From Cellulomonas flavigena DSM 20109 (GTDB lineage Bacteria; Actinomycetota; Actinomycetes; Actinomycetales; Cellulomonadaceae), in NCBI RefSeq assembly GCF_000092865.1, contig NC_014151.1, positions 2,790,001-2,854,000 of the forward strand: a DNA stretch of 64,000 bases. Direction: 5' to 3'. The notes beneath the pieces were generated by a model. It ran no database searches, had not been told where the DNA came from, and was given only the letters and a program-made list of their open reading frames with translations. How positions within the stretch are numbered: position 1 is the stretch's first letter; each line of letters opens with the position of its first letter. Position numbers and translations under genes: made by a program. This document shows, one piece after another, positions 47,681-56,689 of the stretch.

Positions 47681-47862
47681 TGGGACGACCCGTCCACGAC
47701 CGAGGGTGCCGCGACCCGTCCCCCTGCCCCCGCACAGCCTCGACTGGCATGCTGTGCCCTGCGTAGTTCGCCCCGTTGTCGTCGCGTGCGCCCACCCTCC
47801 GGGCCTGACGACGACGCGGGCACCGACCGGTGGCACGCCCACCTGACAACGACAGGACCGAC

Positions 47863-48882
47863 ATGTCCCAGCAGAACCAGACCCCCGAGGGTGCCGCGAC
47901 GCCCGAGGACACGACGCCGGACGTCGCGACACCCACCGAGACCCCCGAGGAGGTCGTCGTCGAGGAATCCGTCGCCGCGCCAGCAGCGGCCGCCCCCGCG
48001 GCGCCGGCTGCGGACCAGGACGACGAGGACACGTTCGTCCTGCCCGCGGGCACCGTCGTCACCGCAGGGCCCGGTCTCGCCGCGCGCCTGGGTGCCGAGG
48101 CCTTCGGCACGTTCTTCCTCGTGCTCGTCGGCGTCGGCATCGCGCTCTACTCGGCGTTCAGCAACGTCGGTGGCGGCCTGGGTGTCGCCCTCGGGTTTGG
48201 CGTGGCCGTGCTCGCCGGCATCGTCGCGGTCGGCCACGTCTCGGGCGGCCACTTCAACCCCGCCGTGACCTTCGGCGCCTGCCTCGCCGGGCGCACCCCG
48301 TTCGCCGACCTGCTGCCCTACTGGCTCGCGCAGGTCGTCGGAGGCGCGCTCGCCGCGGCCGTGCTGTTCCTCACGGTGCCCTCGGGCCTGCCCGGGCTCG
48401 TGAGCCAGGGCGAGGACGGGAGCGTCCGTGCGTTCTTCAGCGGCACCGCCAACGGGTTCGGCGAGCACTCGCCGCTCGCGCGCCTCTCCCAGGGTGGCGC
48501 CGAGTTCGGCCTCGTCGCCGCGCTCCTCGTCGAGGTCATCGGCACGGCCGTGTTCGTCGGCGTCATCCTCGGCGCGACGGACCGCCGCGCGAACAAGCAG
48601 CACGTGCCGTTCGCCGTCGGTCTGACGCTCACGGTCGTCCTCCTGCTGGCCATGCCCGTCACCAACGCGTCGATCAACCCCGCGCGCTCGCTCGCCGCAG
48701 CGATCTTCTCCGACTCGTGGGCGCTGCAGCAGGTGTGGCTGTTCTGGGTCGCGCCGCTGTTCGGCGCGGCGATCGCGGCGCTCGTCTACCGGGCGTTCGC
48801 GGCCGAGCCCGTGGAGGACTCGCTGTTCGCCGAGGACGAGCTCTACGTCGCCGAGGACGACGTGGTGGTCGTCGAGCGCTGA
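47863..48882 (+). CDS. MIP-family aquaporin/glycerol channel
   Basis: A 339-residue six-helix channel with both selectivity loops intact: [12 protein letters not shown] (first NPA) and [11 protein letters not shown] (second NPA). The helix [21 protein letters not shown] begins the channel domain at about residue 73. The N-terminus is an unusual extension of about 65 residues rich in Ala, Pro, Glu and Thr, and the C-terminus ends in an acidic tail ([15 protein letters not shown]). The ATG at 47863 is chosen over a GTG 33 bases earlier because AGGA is 6 bases upstream. Whether it passes water only or also glycerol cannot be decided. Confidence 0.92.
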   Translation: MSQQNQTPEGAATPEDTTPDVATPTETPEEVVVEESVAAPAAAAPAAPAADQDDEDTFVLPAGTVVTAGPGLAARLGAEAFGTFFLVLVGVGIALYSAFSNVGGGLGVALGFGVAVLAGIVAVGHVSGGHFNPAVTFGACLAGRTPFADLLPYWLAQVVGGALAAAVLFLTVPSGLPGLVSQGEDGSVRAFFSGTANGFGEHSPLARLSQGGAEFGLVAALLVEVIGTAVFVGVILGATDRRANKQHVPFAVGLTLTVVLLLAMPVTNASINPARSLAAAIFSDSWALQQVWLFWVAPLFGAAIAALVYRAFAAEPVEDSLFAEDELYVAEDDVVVVER

Positions 48883-48895
48883 CGCGCATGGTTCA

Positions 48896-48930
48896 CGAGG
48901 CCCCGGGGAGCACGGCTCCCCGGGGCCTCG
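48896..48930. terminator. Terminator between aquaporin and DUF3017 genes
   Basis: 15-bp perfect stem, CGAGGCCCCGGGGAG (48896-48910) with CTCCCCGGGGCCTCG (48916-48930), 5-base loop, between convergent genes. Confidence 0.85.
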
Positions 48931-48987
48931 TCGCACCAGGGACGCCCTCGAGCCGGGCGCGTGCGCGGCCGGGCGCGCAGGGAGCCG

Positions 48988-49530
48988 TCAGCCGGGCGGC
49001 AGCACCGAGGCGAGGACCGCGAGCACCACACCGTTGACCGCGAGGACCACGACGTCGAGCGGCTTGGACCGCACCGACACCGCCACGGGCCCCGGAGCGG
49101 GCCGCACACCGCGGACCACGGCGGAGACGAGCAGGAGCAGTGCCAGCACGTAGGTGCCGGCGACAGCGCTGACGAGGAACGACACGGCGACGGCGACGAC
49201 GATGCCGGAGGTCGTGCACCACAGCGAACGGTTGCGGCGCGCCGCGAGCGACGCACGCGCGATGGTACGCGGGTCGAGCGCCTGCTCCTGCGGCGGGACC
49301 ACCGGAGCCGCAGCGGCCGGTGCCACGGCCGGCGCGTGCTGCGCCGGCGGGTGCTGCACGGGCGGTCGCGCGGGCTGCTCGGTGGCGGGGCGCCCGGTCG
49401 CGGACCGCGACGGCGGTCGCGTCGACGGCGCGCCGCGGTCGACGTGGCCGGGCACGGTCGGCGGCGTGGGACGCGTGGGCCAGGCGGGGTGCGGCAGACC
49501 TGCCGCCGGTGTCCGCGCAGGCGTCGACAT
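48988..49530 (-). CDS. DUF3017-domain membrane protein
   Basis: A 180-residue protein with a Pro/Thr/Ala-rich cytoplasmic half (to about residue 95) and a C-terminal DUF3017 domain of three helices: LWCTTSGIVVAVAVSFLVSA, GTYVLALLLLVSAVVRGV and the last one in DVVVLAVNGVVLAVLASVLP. The segment VAVSVRSKPLDVVVLAVNG matches the 'VRSRPLDV' core of the family. In other actinobacteria DUF3017 genes often sit next to folD/purH; here purH lies about 1.5 kb away. The function is unknown. The ATG at 49530 has GGAGGGAG upstream. Confidence 0.85.
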   Translation of the reverse strand: MSTPARTPAAGLPHPAWPTRPTPPTVPGHVDRGAPSTRPPSRSATGRPATEQPARPPVQHPPAQHAPAVAPAAAAPVVPPQEQALDPRTIARASLAARRNRSLWCTTSGIVVAVAVSFLVSAVAGTYVLALLLLVSAVVRGVRPAPGPVAVSVRSKPLDVVVLAVNGVVLAVLASVLPPG

Positions 49531-49660
49531 CGGCGTGCGCTCCCTCCGTCCGGCCGGGCGCGTGCCGCCCGTCACGACCCGCGAGCACCCGTGGACGTCG
49601 CCCACGGGCCTGCGCGGCCGCCCCAGCGTACCGCCGCGCGGGTTTCGTTACGGTGAACCC

Positions 49661-50929
49661 GTGACCGAACCGTCCCACGTCCTCACCCCTCCGGTCGACG
49701 TGCTCGTGGTGGGTGGGGGCCTGGCGGCGCTGCGCACGGTCGCCGCGCTGCGCGACCACGGCTTCGACGGGCCCGTGCGGGTGCTGGGGGCCGAGGGCGT
49801 CGCGCCGTACGACCGGCCCCCGCTGTCGAAGCACCTCCTCGACCGCACGTCTCCGGCGTGGCTCGCGGACGAGCTCGGCCACGACCTGCACGCTCTGGCC
49901 GACGAGGTGCACCTGGACCGGCCCGCCCGCGGGCTGCGGGTCCGCGCGGGCGGCGGCGCGGTCGTCGTGACCGACGACGGACACCTCGCGGCGTCGTGCG
50001 TCGTGCTGGCCACCGGCGCGCACGCGACGACGGTGCCCGGTTGGCGGGCGGCGACCCTGCACACGGCGGCCGACGCGGACGGGCTGCGTGCGGCGCTCGC
50101 CGGAGGTCGTCGCCGGCTCGTGGTGGTCGGGGCGGGCTGGGTGGGCGCCGAGGTCGCGGGCGTGAGCGCCGCGGCGGGGCACCACGTCACCGTGCTGGAG
50201 TCACGTGCGGCACCGCTCGCGAGCGCCCTCGGGGAGTCCGTCGGCGTGATGACGACCCCCTGGTACGCGGCCGCCGGCGTGGTCCTGCGCACCGGCGCGA
50301 CCGTCACGGCGGTCGACGGCGCGGGGGCCGACGGCTCGGTGGTCACGCTCGACGACGGCGAGCGGCTGTCGGCCGACGCCGTGCTCGTCGCGGTGGGCGC
50401 CCGGCCGGCGACCGGGTGGCTCGGCGGCGCCCTGCCGCTGCGTGGCGACGCCGTCCCGGTGGACGAGGCGTACCGCGTGCTGGGGCCGGACGGCCCGTTC
50501 CCCGGGCTGCTGGCGGTGGGCGACGTCGCCGTGCGGCGTTCCGCGCGTCACGGCTGGGTGCCCGGGGGCCACTGGGACGAGGCGCTGCACGGTCCCGACG
50601 TGCTGGTCCGGCACCTGCTGGGGGTGCCGGTCGACGGGCCGGAGGCCACGCCGTACGTCTTCTCGACGCAGCTCGGGCACGACCTCACGATGTTCGGCCT
50701 GCCGGCGAGCGACGACGCGGTGACCGTGCTCGGCGACCCGGCGGGCGACGGCTGGACGACGCTGTGGACACGCGGCGACGTGGTCACCGGCACCCTCGTG
50801 GTCGACCGACCACGCGACGTCGGCGCGGCCCGCCGCCTGTTCGCGCGCGACCACCTTCCCCACCTCGTGCTGCCCGCCGGGCTCCCCGACGACCTGCGCA
50901 CCCTCCTGCGCACGTCTCCGGCGACCTGA
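49661..50929 (+). CDS. FAD/NAD(P)H-dependent ferredoxin (rubredoxin/cytochrome P450) reductase-like protein
   Basis: A 422-residue pyridine nucleotide-disulfide-type oxidoreductase. The N-terminal FAD Rossmann motif is DVLVVGGGLAALRTVAALR, followed by YDRPPLSKHLL, typical of putidaredoxin/rhodocoxin reductases. The NAD(P) Rossmann motif is LVVVGAGWVGAEVAGVSAAAG at about residue 150, and FPGLLAVGDVA provides the second FAD contact. The C-terminal reductase domain runs from about residue 330 (YVFSTQLGHDLTMFGL). It should pass electrons to a ferredoxin or similar partner not encoded here. The start is a leaderless GTG: the -10 TACGGT at 49649-49654 places the transcript start at about 49661. Confidence 0.9.
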   Translation: MTEPSHVLTPPVDVLVVGGGLAALRTVAALRDHGFDGPVRVLGAEGVAPYDRPPLSKHLLDRTSPAWLADELGHDLHALADEVHLDRPARGLRVRAGGGAVVVTDDGHLAASCVVLATGAHATTVPGWRAATLHTAADADGLRAALAGGRRRLVVVGAGWVGAEVAGVSAAAGHHVTVLESRAAPLASALGESVGVMTTPWYAAAGVVLRTGATVTAVDGAGADGSVVTLDDGERLSADAVLVAVGARPATGWLGGALPLRGDAVPVDEAYRVLGPDGPFPGLLAVGDVAVRRSARHGWVPGGHWDEALHGPDVLVRHLLGVPVDGPEATPYVFSTQLGHDLTMFGLPASDDAVTVLGDPAGDGWTTLWTRGDVVTGTLVVDRPRDVGAARRLFARDHLPHLVLPAGLPDDLRTLLRTSPAT

Positions 50930-50936
50930 CACGGGC

Positions 50937-50977
50937 TGGATCGACGCCTCACCCCACGCACGCGAGACGTCGATCCA
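50937..50977. terminator. Terminator between the flavoprotein gene and purH
   Basis: 10-bp perfect stem, TGGATCGACG (50937-50946) with CGTCGATCCA (50968-50977), between convergent stops. Confidence 0.7.
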
Positions 50978-50985
50978 CGCCCGCG

Positions 50986-52620
50986 TCAGTGGGCGAAGTG
51001 GCGGGTGCCCGTGAGGTAGAGCGTCACGCCGGCGGCTGCGGCGGCCGCGACGACCTCCTCGTCGCGCACCGAGCCGCCCGGCTGGACGACGGCGCGCACA
51101 CCCGCGTCGAGCAGCACCTGCAGGCCGTCCGCGAAGGGGAAGAACGCGTCCGACGCCGCGACGGCGCCGCGGGCCCGCTCGGCACCCCCGGCGTTCGCGC
51201 GCTCGACCGCGAGACGGCACGAGTCGACGCGGTTGACCTGACCCATGCCGACCCCGACCGACGCACCGCCGTCGGCGAGCAGGATCGCGTTCGACTTCAC
51301 GGCCCGCACCGCGCGCCACGCGAACGCGAGGTCGGCGAGCGTCGCCTCGTCGGCGGGCTCGCCGGCGGCGAGGGTCCACGCGGCCGGGTCGTCGCCGGGC
51401 GCGTCGATCCGGTCGACCACCTGGACGAGCAGCCCTCCCGAGACCGGGCGGGTCTCGACCTGCGCCGCGGGCGCGGCGTCGACCACGAGGAGGCGGATGT
51501 TCTTCTTCTGCGTGAGCAGCGCGAGCGCGTCGTCGTCGAAGCCGGGGGCGACCACGACCTCCGTGAAGACCGGCGCGATCTGCTCGGCCGCGGCGAGCGT
51601 CACCTGCTGGTTGGTCGCGATGACGCCGCCGAACGCGGAGACGGGGTCGCACGCGTGGGCCCTGGCGTGCGCGTCGGCGACGTCGGTGCCGACCGCGATG
51701 CCGCAGGGGTTGGCGTGCTTGACGATCGCCACGGTCGCAGCGTCACCGTGGTCGTGTGCCGCGCGCCACGCGGCGTCCGCGTCGACGTAGTTGTTGTAGC
51801 TCATGGCCTTGCCGTGCAGCTGACGCGCCTGCGCCAGCCCGGCGGGGCCGTGGCCGACCGTGTAGAGCGCTGCGCGCTGGTGCGGGTTCTCGCCGTAGCG
51901 CAGCACGTCCGACCGCTCCCACGTCGCGCCGATCCAGGCCGGGAACCCGGTCGCGACACCGTCGACCTCGTCGGTCGTCGTCGCGACGTTGCCCATCCAG
52001 GACGCGACCGCGACGTCGTACGACGCGGTGTGGACGAACGCCTCGGCAGCCAGGCGCGTGCGCTCGGCGAGCGTGAAGCCGCCGGCCGTGACGGCCGCGA
52101 CGGTGTCGGCGTACCGCGCCGGGTCGACGACGACGGCGACGCTCGGGTGGTTCTTGGCGGCGGCGCGGACCATCGACGGGCCGCCGATGTCGATCTGCTC
52201 GACGCACTCGTCGACGCTCGCACCGGACGCGACCGTCTGCGTGAACGGGTAGAGGTTGACCACGACCAGCTCGAACGGGGCGACCTCCAGCTCGACGAGC
52301 TGCGCGACGTGCTCGGGCCGACGCGTGTCGGCGAGGATCCCGGCGTGCACGCGCGGGTGCAGCGTCTTGACGCGCCCGTCGAGGCACTCGGGGAAGCCGG
52401 TGACGTCCTCGACGCGGGTGACGGGGATGCCCGCGGCGGCGACCGTCGCGGCGGTGGAGCCGGTGGAGACGAGCTCGACGCCCGCGGCGTGCAGCGCCGT
52501 GGCGAGCTCGACCAGGCCCGTCTTGTCGTACACCGAGAGCAGCGCGCGGCGGACCGCGCGACGGGTGGCCGCGGCGGTCGGGTCGGTGACGGGCTCGAGG
52601 GGGGTCAGGCCGTGCGACAT
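50986..52620 (-). CDS. purH: Bifunctional AICAR transformylase / IMP cyclohydrolase
   Basis: The last two steps of de novo IMP synthesis: it formylates AICAR with 10-formyl-THF, then closes the ring. The 544-residue protein has the N-terminal cyclohydrolase (MGS-like) domain with [32 protein letters not shown] and [13 protein letters not shown]. The transformylase domain has [24 protein letters not shown] and [12 protein letters not shown] and ends in GTRHFAH. The ATG at 52620 has AGGAAGG upstream, part of a possible sequestering hairpin. It is controlled by a ZTP riboswitch in its leader, a fitting feedback because ZMP/AICAR is its substrate. purN lies upstream. Confidence 0.97.
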   Translation of the reverse strand: MSHGLTPLEPVTDPTAAATRRAVRRALLSVYDKTGLVELATALHAAGVELVSTGSTAATVAAAGIPVTRVEDVTGFPECLDGRVKTLHPRVHAGILADTRRPEHVAQLVELEVAPFELVVVNLYPFTQTVASGASVDECVEQIDIGGPSMVRAAAKNHPSVAVVVDPARYADTVAAVTAGGFTLAERTRLAAEAFVHTASYDVAVASWMGNVATTTDEVDGVATGFPAWIGATWERSDVLRYGENPHQRAALYTVGHGPAGLAQARQLHGKAMSYNNYVDADAAWRAAHDHGDAATVAIVKHANPCGIAVGTDVADAHARAHACDPVSAFGGVIATNQQVTLAAAEQIAPVFTEVVVAPGFDDDALALLTQKKNIRLLVVDAAPAAQVETRPVSGGLLVQVVDRIDAPGDDPAAWTLAAGEPADEATLADLAFAWRAVRAVKSNAILLADGGASVGVGMGQVNRVDSCRLAVERANAGGAERARGAVAASDAFFPFADGLQVLLDAGVRAVVQPGGSVRDEEVVAAAAAAGVTLYLTGTRHFAH

Positions 52621-52630
52621 GTCACACCTT

Positions 52631-52671
52631 CCTGGGTCGGTGGTCCGAGCGGACCTCGGTGGGGACCCAGG
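52631..52671 (-). promoter_or_regulatory. Shine-Dalgarno-sequestering hairpin of the purH riboswitch
   Basis: In the RNA, CCTGGGTC (plus 52671-52664) pairs with GACCCAGG (plus 52638-52631) over 8 bp, with an inner GGTCC/GGACC stem. The 3' arm overlaps the AGGAAGG ribosome site of purH. The CCTGGGT motif also repeats the aptamer's P3 signature just upstream, so the two could compete. Function inferred. Confidence 0.5.
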
Positions 52672-52752
52672 CACCCAGGCGGGCGGTGCACGTCAGTGGG
52701 TGGTGCTCGGCCGCTCCCCGGTGGTTGCTCCACCTTCGCCAGTCACGACCGT
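52671..52752 (-). promoter_or_regulatory. ZTP (pfl) riboswitch upstream of purH
   Basis: On the minus strand: GGTCGTGACTGGCG (52750-52737), GGTGG/CCACC P2, CCACCGGGGAGCGGCC, and the P3/pseudoknot GCCCGCCTGGGTGC near 52684-52671. GGTCG of P1 pairs with CGGCC. All conserved blocks of the ZTP riboswitch are present. Recognised from the consensus by eye. Confidence 0.9.
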
Positions 52753-52757
52753 GGCCG

Positions 52758-52763
52758 AGTCTA
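52758..52763 (-). promoter_or_regulatory. -10 hexamer of the purH transcript
   Basis: TAGACT on the minus strand places transcription start near 52750-52752, at the first bases of the riboswitch aptamer. purH therefore has its own promoter downstream of purN. Confidence 0.5.
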
Positions 52764-52813
52764 GCGGCGACACCCGCTGCGCCCCACCCCGACCGGCAGC
52801 CTCCTGCGGCGGG

Positions 52814-53470
52814 TCAGCCGACGACCGCCCGGCGCCCCTCGACGCGCAGGCCCCCGCGCGCGATCCGCCCGACGACGTCGACGAGCAACCGACGCTCGAC
52901 GACCTTGATGCGCTCGTGCAGCGTCTCCTCGGTGTCGTCGTCGAGCACCGCGACGACGTCCTGCGCGATGATCGGACCGGCGTCGACGCCCTCGTCCACG
53001 ACGATCACCGAGCAGCCCGAGACCTTGACACCGTAGGCGAGCGCGTCCCGCACACCGTGCGCACCGGGGAACGACGGCAGCAGCGCCGGGTGCGTGTTGA
53101 CCGTCCGCCCGCCGAACGCGCCGAGGAACGCCGCGCCGACGAGCTTCATGAAGCCCGCCAGGACCACGGTGTCGGGTGAGAAGACCCTGACCGCCTCGGT
53201 CAGCGCGCGGTCCCACGTCGCCCGGTCGGGGAAGTCGCGCAGCGCGACGACGGCGGTGGGGACGCCGGCCTCGCGCGCGAGGTCGAGCGCGCCGACCCCG
53301 GGACGGTCGGACACGACACCCACCACGCGCGCGCCGTACGCCGGGTCCGTGTGCGCGGCGAGCAGCGCAGCGAGGTTCGAGCCAGTGCCGGACACCAGGA
53401 CCACGAGGCGGTGGGCCTGCACCACGGGGGGCGCGGGCGGGGCGGGGTCGGGCTGCGCGGAGGACGTCAC
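52814..53470 (-). CDS. purN: Phosphoribosylglycinamide formyltransferase
   Basis: Transfers formyl from 10-formyl-THF to GAR in purine synthesis. The 218-residue protein has RLVVLVSGTGSNLAALLAAH (phosphate-binding loop), VVGVVSDRPGVGALDLA, LAGFMKLVGAAFLGAF, the catalytic VNTHPALLPSFPGAHGVRDAL (Asn/His) and GCSVIVVDEGVDAGPIIAQ (Asp). It lies upstream of purH in the same direction. The GTG start is preceded by TAGGTT at 53484-53479 with an 8-base gap, so the message is probably leaderless. A Pro/Ala-rich stretch of about 18 residues precedes the fold. Confidence 0.95.
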   Translation of the reverse strand: MTSSAQPDPAPPAPPVVQAHRLVVLVSGTGSNLAALLAAHTDPAYGARVVGVVSDRPGVGALDLAREAGVPTAVVALRDFPDRATWDRALTEAVRVFSPDTVVLAGFMKLVGAAFLGAFGGRTVNTHPALLPSFPGAHGVRDALAYGVKVSGCSVIVVDEGVDAGPIIAQDVVAVLDDDTEETLHERIKVVERRLLVDVVGRIARGGLRVEGRRAVVG

Positions 53471-53545
53471 GGCCCGCCAACCTACTCCCCCCACTCCACC
53501 GGACCCGCGGCCGTCCACACCCGGACGTGCGGGAGAATGGCACGC

Positions 53546-54208
53546 ATGGGCAACCCGTGGGCACCGCCGGAGGACGCGCAGCCGCAGGACACGCGGCCGC
53601 AGGGAGCACCGCCGCACGACGCACCGCCGCACGACGCGCAGCCGGCCGGCCGGTCACCGGAGCGCCCGTCACCCACGGCGCCCCCGCACCCCACCCCTGG
53701 GCCGACGAGCGCAGCCGGGGCGCCAGGGGCACCGGCACAGCCTCCGGCTCCGTACCCGCCGGCCACCGGCCTCTCGGCGCCGCGTCCGCTGCCCCAGCCG
53801 GACCCTGCCGGCGTGGCACGTGCGACCCGCACCTCGGCCTGGACCGCGGGCCTCCTGCTCCTGTCCGTGCTGGTCGTGTCGCTGCCCTGGCCCGCCATGG
53901 TCGCGGCACCGGTCGCCGCCGTCGCCGCCCTGGTGCTCGCGATCCTGGCGGTCGTGCGCGCCGTGCGCGCCCGCGCCCGCGGCTCCGTGCTCGTGCTGCC
54001 CGTCGTGCTCGTCATGTCCGCGCTCGCCTGGGTGGGCCTGAGCACGTACCCGCTGCTGTATCTCGACGCGTCGCGCGCCTACGCCGAGTGCACCTCCGAG
54101 GCGCTCACCGCCCAGGCGAGACGCACCTGCACCACGCAGCTGGAGAAGGACACGCGCGCGCGGATCGAGGAGTTCTTCTCCCGGGCCGGGGTGCCCACCG
54201 GGTCCTGA
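53546..54208 (+). CDS. Proline-rich membrane protein of unknown function
   Basis: A 220-residue protein. The first 95 residues are Pro/Ala/His/Asp-rich and low complexity (cytoplasmic). Three hydrophobic helices follow: AGLLLLSVLVVSLPWPAMVAA, APVAAVAALVLAILAVVRAV and VLVLPVVLVMSALAWVGLST. The C-terminal extracytoplasmic tail has two Cys (AECTSEALTAQARRTCTTQL), possibly a disulfide. ATG at 53546 is chosen over 53537 because GGGAGA then has suitable spacing. It is divergent from purN and convergent with the DUF6350 gene. No function is recognised. Confidence 0.72.
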   Translation: MGNPWAPPEDAQPQDTRPQGAPPHDAPPHDAQPAGRSPERPSPTAPPHPTPGPTSAAGAPGAPAQPPAPYPPATGLSAPRPLPQPDPAGVARATRTSAWTAGLLLLSVLVVSLPWPAMVAAPVAAVAALVLAILAVVRAVRARARGSVLVLPVVLVMSALAWVGLSTYPLLYLDASRAYAECTSEALTAQARRTCTTQLEKDTRARIEEFFSRAGVPTGS

Positions 54209-54225
54209 CGACGTGGGACGCCCGC

Positions 54226-55506
54226 TCAGGCCGGAGGTGCGGCGTCCCGGGTGTCGCCACGACGGCGCTCGCGCCGCGCGCGCAGCGCGGCGCGCACCGT
54301 CGGGTCGAACGGCACGCTCGCACCGGCCGCCCCGAGTCCGCAGCCCAGGGCGCACAGCACGCCGACCCACCACGGGTTCGCGCCGACGTGCGCCATGCGC
54401 CCCGGTCCGGCCGCACCGCCGGACGCGGCGACGAGGAGCGCGACGAGCACCCCGGCCGTGACCGCCACGACGCCGGCGGCCAGCAGCACGTCGCGCGGCC
54501 GCGCCGGGACGAGCCACCGGCGCACCGCGAGCCCGGCCAGCACACCGACCCCGACGGTCAGCAGCGGCGCCACGAGCACGACCCCGCCGGACACCCCCGG
54601 CAGCGCGCCGAGCAGCGGCAGCGCGGGCATCGGCCCGGCCACCACCTCACCGGGTGCGAAGTGCGTGCCCTCCCCGACCACGAACCCGGGGCCGACGAGC
54701 CACGCCACCGCCCACACGACGAGGTTGGGCACGAAGGCGAGCTCGGCGAACGCGAGGACCACGCCGCCGACGGCGTCGAGCGCGAGGCCGCGCGCGACGT
54801 CGACGACCGTCGCATGACCGGCGAGGACCCACAGGGTCGTCAGGAGCGACCCGAGGGCGAGCAGCGCGGCAGCCGCCGCCAGGCCGCCGCGCAGTCCCAC
54901 CGTCACGGCGTCCGGCACCCGCTGCCGCAGCGGCGCCACGATCTGGGCCCACGGGGGCGCCTCGGGGCGGCGCAGCAACCCGCCCCCGAGGCCGAGCACC
55001 GCGACCACGAGCCCGCCGAGCACGGCCCGCAGCACGCCCCCGACGCTCGTCCCGACGACCAGCGCGGCGAGGGCGGTGAGCGCCACGTAGCCCGCGACGG
55101 CAGCGACGGCGCCGCCGCGCGTGGCGTACCCGGAGCGGCGCGCGGACGCGTAGCACGTGAACACCGCGAGCCCCGTCAGTCCCAGGGGCACCACCGACAC
55201 GGTCGCGCCGCCGAGCTCGGCGGGCACGCCGTGAGCGAGGAGCCAGAGGTTGGTCGCGACGACGACCGCCCGTGTCCAGGCGACCTCGGCGTTGGCGGGG
55301 TCGGACGAGGTCGCGACGAACACCGCGACCGCCGGCACCGCGAGGGTCAGCAACGACAGGGCCGCGGCCTGGACCGCGGCGAGCACGCCGATGGTCCAGC
55401 GCGGCGCCCCGTCGATGGCCGACGTGAAGAACGTGGGCTGCGGGTCGTCCTGCAGGACGCGACGCGCGCGTCCCGCGACGGGCACGGGACCGGAGGACGG
55501 GGGCAC
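54226..55506 (-). CDS. DUF6350-family multi-pass membrane protein
   Basis: A 426-residue protein with about ten to twelve hydrophobic helices, including GVLAAVQAAALSLLTLAVPA, VSVVPLGLTGLAVFTCYASA and AVAGYVALTALAALVVGTSVG. Its VPLGLTGL segment and the internal GEGTHFAPGEVVAGPMPALPLLGALPG pattern match DUF6350, which commonly sits between sucCD and purN/purH in actinobacteria, as here. The function is unknown. The start is uncertain; the GTG at 55506 gives a normal cytoplasmic N-terminus (VPPSSGPVPVAGRARR) while the open frame extends further upstream in low-quality sequence. Confidence 0.85.
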   Translation of the reverse strand: MPPSSGPVPVAGRARRVLQDDPQPTFFTSAIDGAPRWTIGVLAAVQAAALSLLTLAVPAVAVFVATSSDPANAEVAWTRAVVVATNLWLLAHGVPAELGGATVSVVPLGLTGLAVFTCYASARRSGYATRGGAVAAVAGYVALTALAALVVGTSVGGVLRAVLGGLVVAVLGLGGGLLRRPEAPPWAQIVAPLRQRVPDAVTVGLRGGLAAAAALLALGSLLTTLWVLAGHATVVDVARGLALDAVGGVVLAFAELAFVPNLVVWAVAWLVGPGFVVGEGTHFAPGEVVAGPMPALPLLGALPGVSGGVVLVAPLLTVGVGVLAGLAVRRWLVPARPRDVLLAAGVVAVTAGVLVALLVAASGGAAGPGRMAHVGANPWWVGVLCALGCGLGAAGASVPFDPTVRAALRARRERRRGDTRDAAPPA

Positions 55507-55721
55507 CCGCCCATGGTGGCCGCTGCGCCACGTCCCCCACCGGACCCCGGCCCGGCGCGTCGCGACCCCACCACGTCGTCCCCCGCACCCCACCGGCGCC
55601 GTCCCGTCACCACCCGCGGACCGGACTGCTCGCTCACGCCCGACCAGAGCCGCTGGCCCCGGCGAGAGAGCGATCCGGTCGCACCCACGCCCCCGCGATC
55701 GTCGATCCGGCCCCGGACGCA

Positions 55722-55754
55722 CCGCGGCCCCGGTCCGGGGGACCGGGGCCGCGG
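55722..55754 (-). terminator. Terminator of the sucCD operon
   Basis: 15-bp perfect stem, arms 55722-55736 and 55740-55754 with a 3-base loop, 22 bases after the sucD stop. Confidence 0.85.
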
Positions 55755-55775
55755 GTCGCTGGTGCGGGTGGTGCG

Positions 55776-56654
55776 TCAGGCGCTGAGGATCGCCCGCGCG
55801 AGCGCGGCGGTCTCGGACGGCGTCTTGCCGACCTTGACGCCGGCGGCCTCGAGGGCCTCCTTCTTGGCCTGCGCGGTGCCCGACGAGCCGGAGACGATGG
55901 CGCCGGCGTGGCCCATCGTCTTGCCCTCGGGCGCGGTGAAGCCCGCGACGTAGCCGACGACCGGCTTCGTGACGTGCGCCTGGATGTACGCCGCGGCGCG
56001 CTCCTCGGCGTCGCCGCCGATCTCGCCGATCATCACGATGACCTCGGTCTCGGGGTCCTTCTCGAAGGCCTCGAGGGCGTCGATGTGCGTCGTGCCGATG
56101 ATCGGGTCGCCGCCGATGCCGATAGCCGTGGAGAACCCGAAGTCCCGCAGCTCGTACATCATCTGGTAGGTCAGCGTGCCCGACTTCGACACGAGGCCGA
56201 CCTTGCCGGGGCCCGTGATGTCCGCCGGGATGATGCCGACGTTGGACTTGCCGGGGCTGATGAGGCCGGGGCAGTTGGGACCGATGAGCCGCACGCCCTT
56301 GGCCTGCGCGTACGCGAAGAACTCGGCGGTGTCGGCCACCGGGACGCCCTCGGTGATGATGACGGCCAGCGGGATGCCCGCGTCGACGGCCTCGATCACG
56401 GCTGCCTTGGTGTGCGCCGGCGGCACGAAGATGACGGACACGTCGGCGCCGGTCTTCTCGATGGCCTCGGCCACGGAGCCGAACACGGGCACCTCGACGT
56501 CACCGAACGTGACGGACGTCCCGGCCTTGCGGGGGTTCACGCCGCCGACGACGTTCGTGCCGGACGCGAGCATGCGGGTCGTGTGCTTCTGGCCCTCGGA
56601 ACCCGTCATGCCCTGGACGATGACCTTGGAGGTCTCGGTCAGGAAGATCGCCAT
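55776..56654 (-). CDS. sucD: Succinyl-CoA synthetase alpha subunit
   Basis: CoA-binding and phospho-histidine subunit of succinate-CoA ligase in the TCA cycle. The 292-residue protein has the CoA-binding segments [28 protein letters not shown] and [16 protein letters not shown], the [11 protein letters not shown] loop and the active-site His in [18 protein letters not shown]. The ATG at 56654 lies 35 bases after the sucC stop. Spacing and direction indicate one sucC-sucD transcript. Confidence 0.97.
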   Translation of the reverse strand: MAIFLTETSKVIVQGMTGSEGQKHTTRMLASGTNVVGGVNPRKAGTSVTFGDVEVPVFGSVAEAIEKTGADVSVIFVPPAHTKAAVIEAVDAGIPLAVIITEGVPVADTAEFFAYAQAKGVRLIGPNCPGLISPGKSNVGIIPADITGPGKVGLVSKSGTLTYQMMYELRDFGFSTAIGIGGDPIIGTTHIDALEAFEKDPETEVIVMIGEIGGDAEERAAAYIQAHVTKPVVGYVAGFTAPEGKTMGHAGAIVSGSSGTAQAKKEALEAAGVKVGKTPSETAALARAILSA

Positions 56655-56689
56655 GGTGGAGTCGCTTCTCTCTGCGTCGGGTCGGGTTC

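Noticed and set aside
55507..55721. N-terminal extension of the DUF6350 protein upstream of 55506
   Set aside because: The extra 72 residues are Arg/Gly-rich and not membrane-like, and no ribosome site supports an earlier start.
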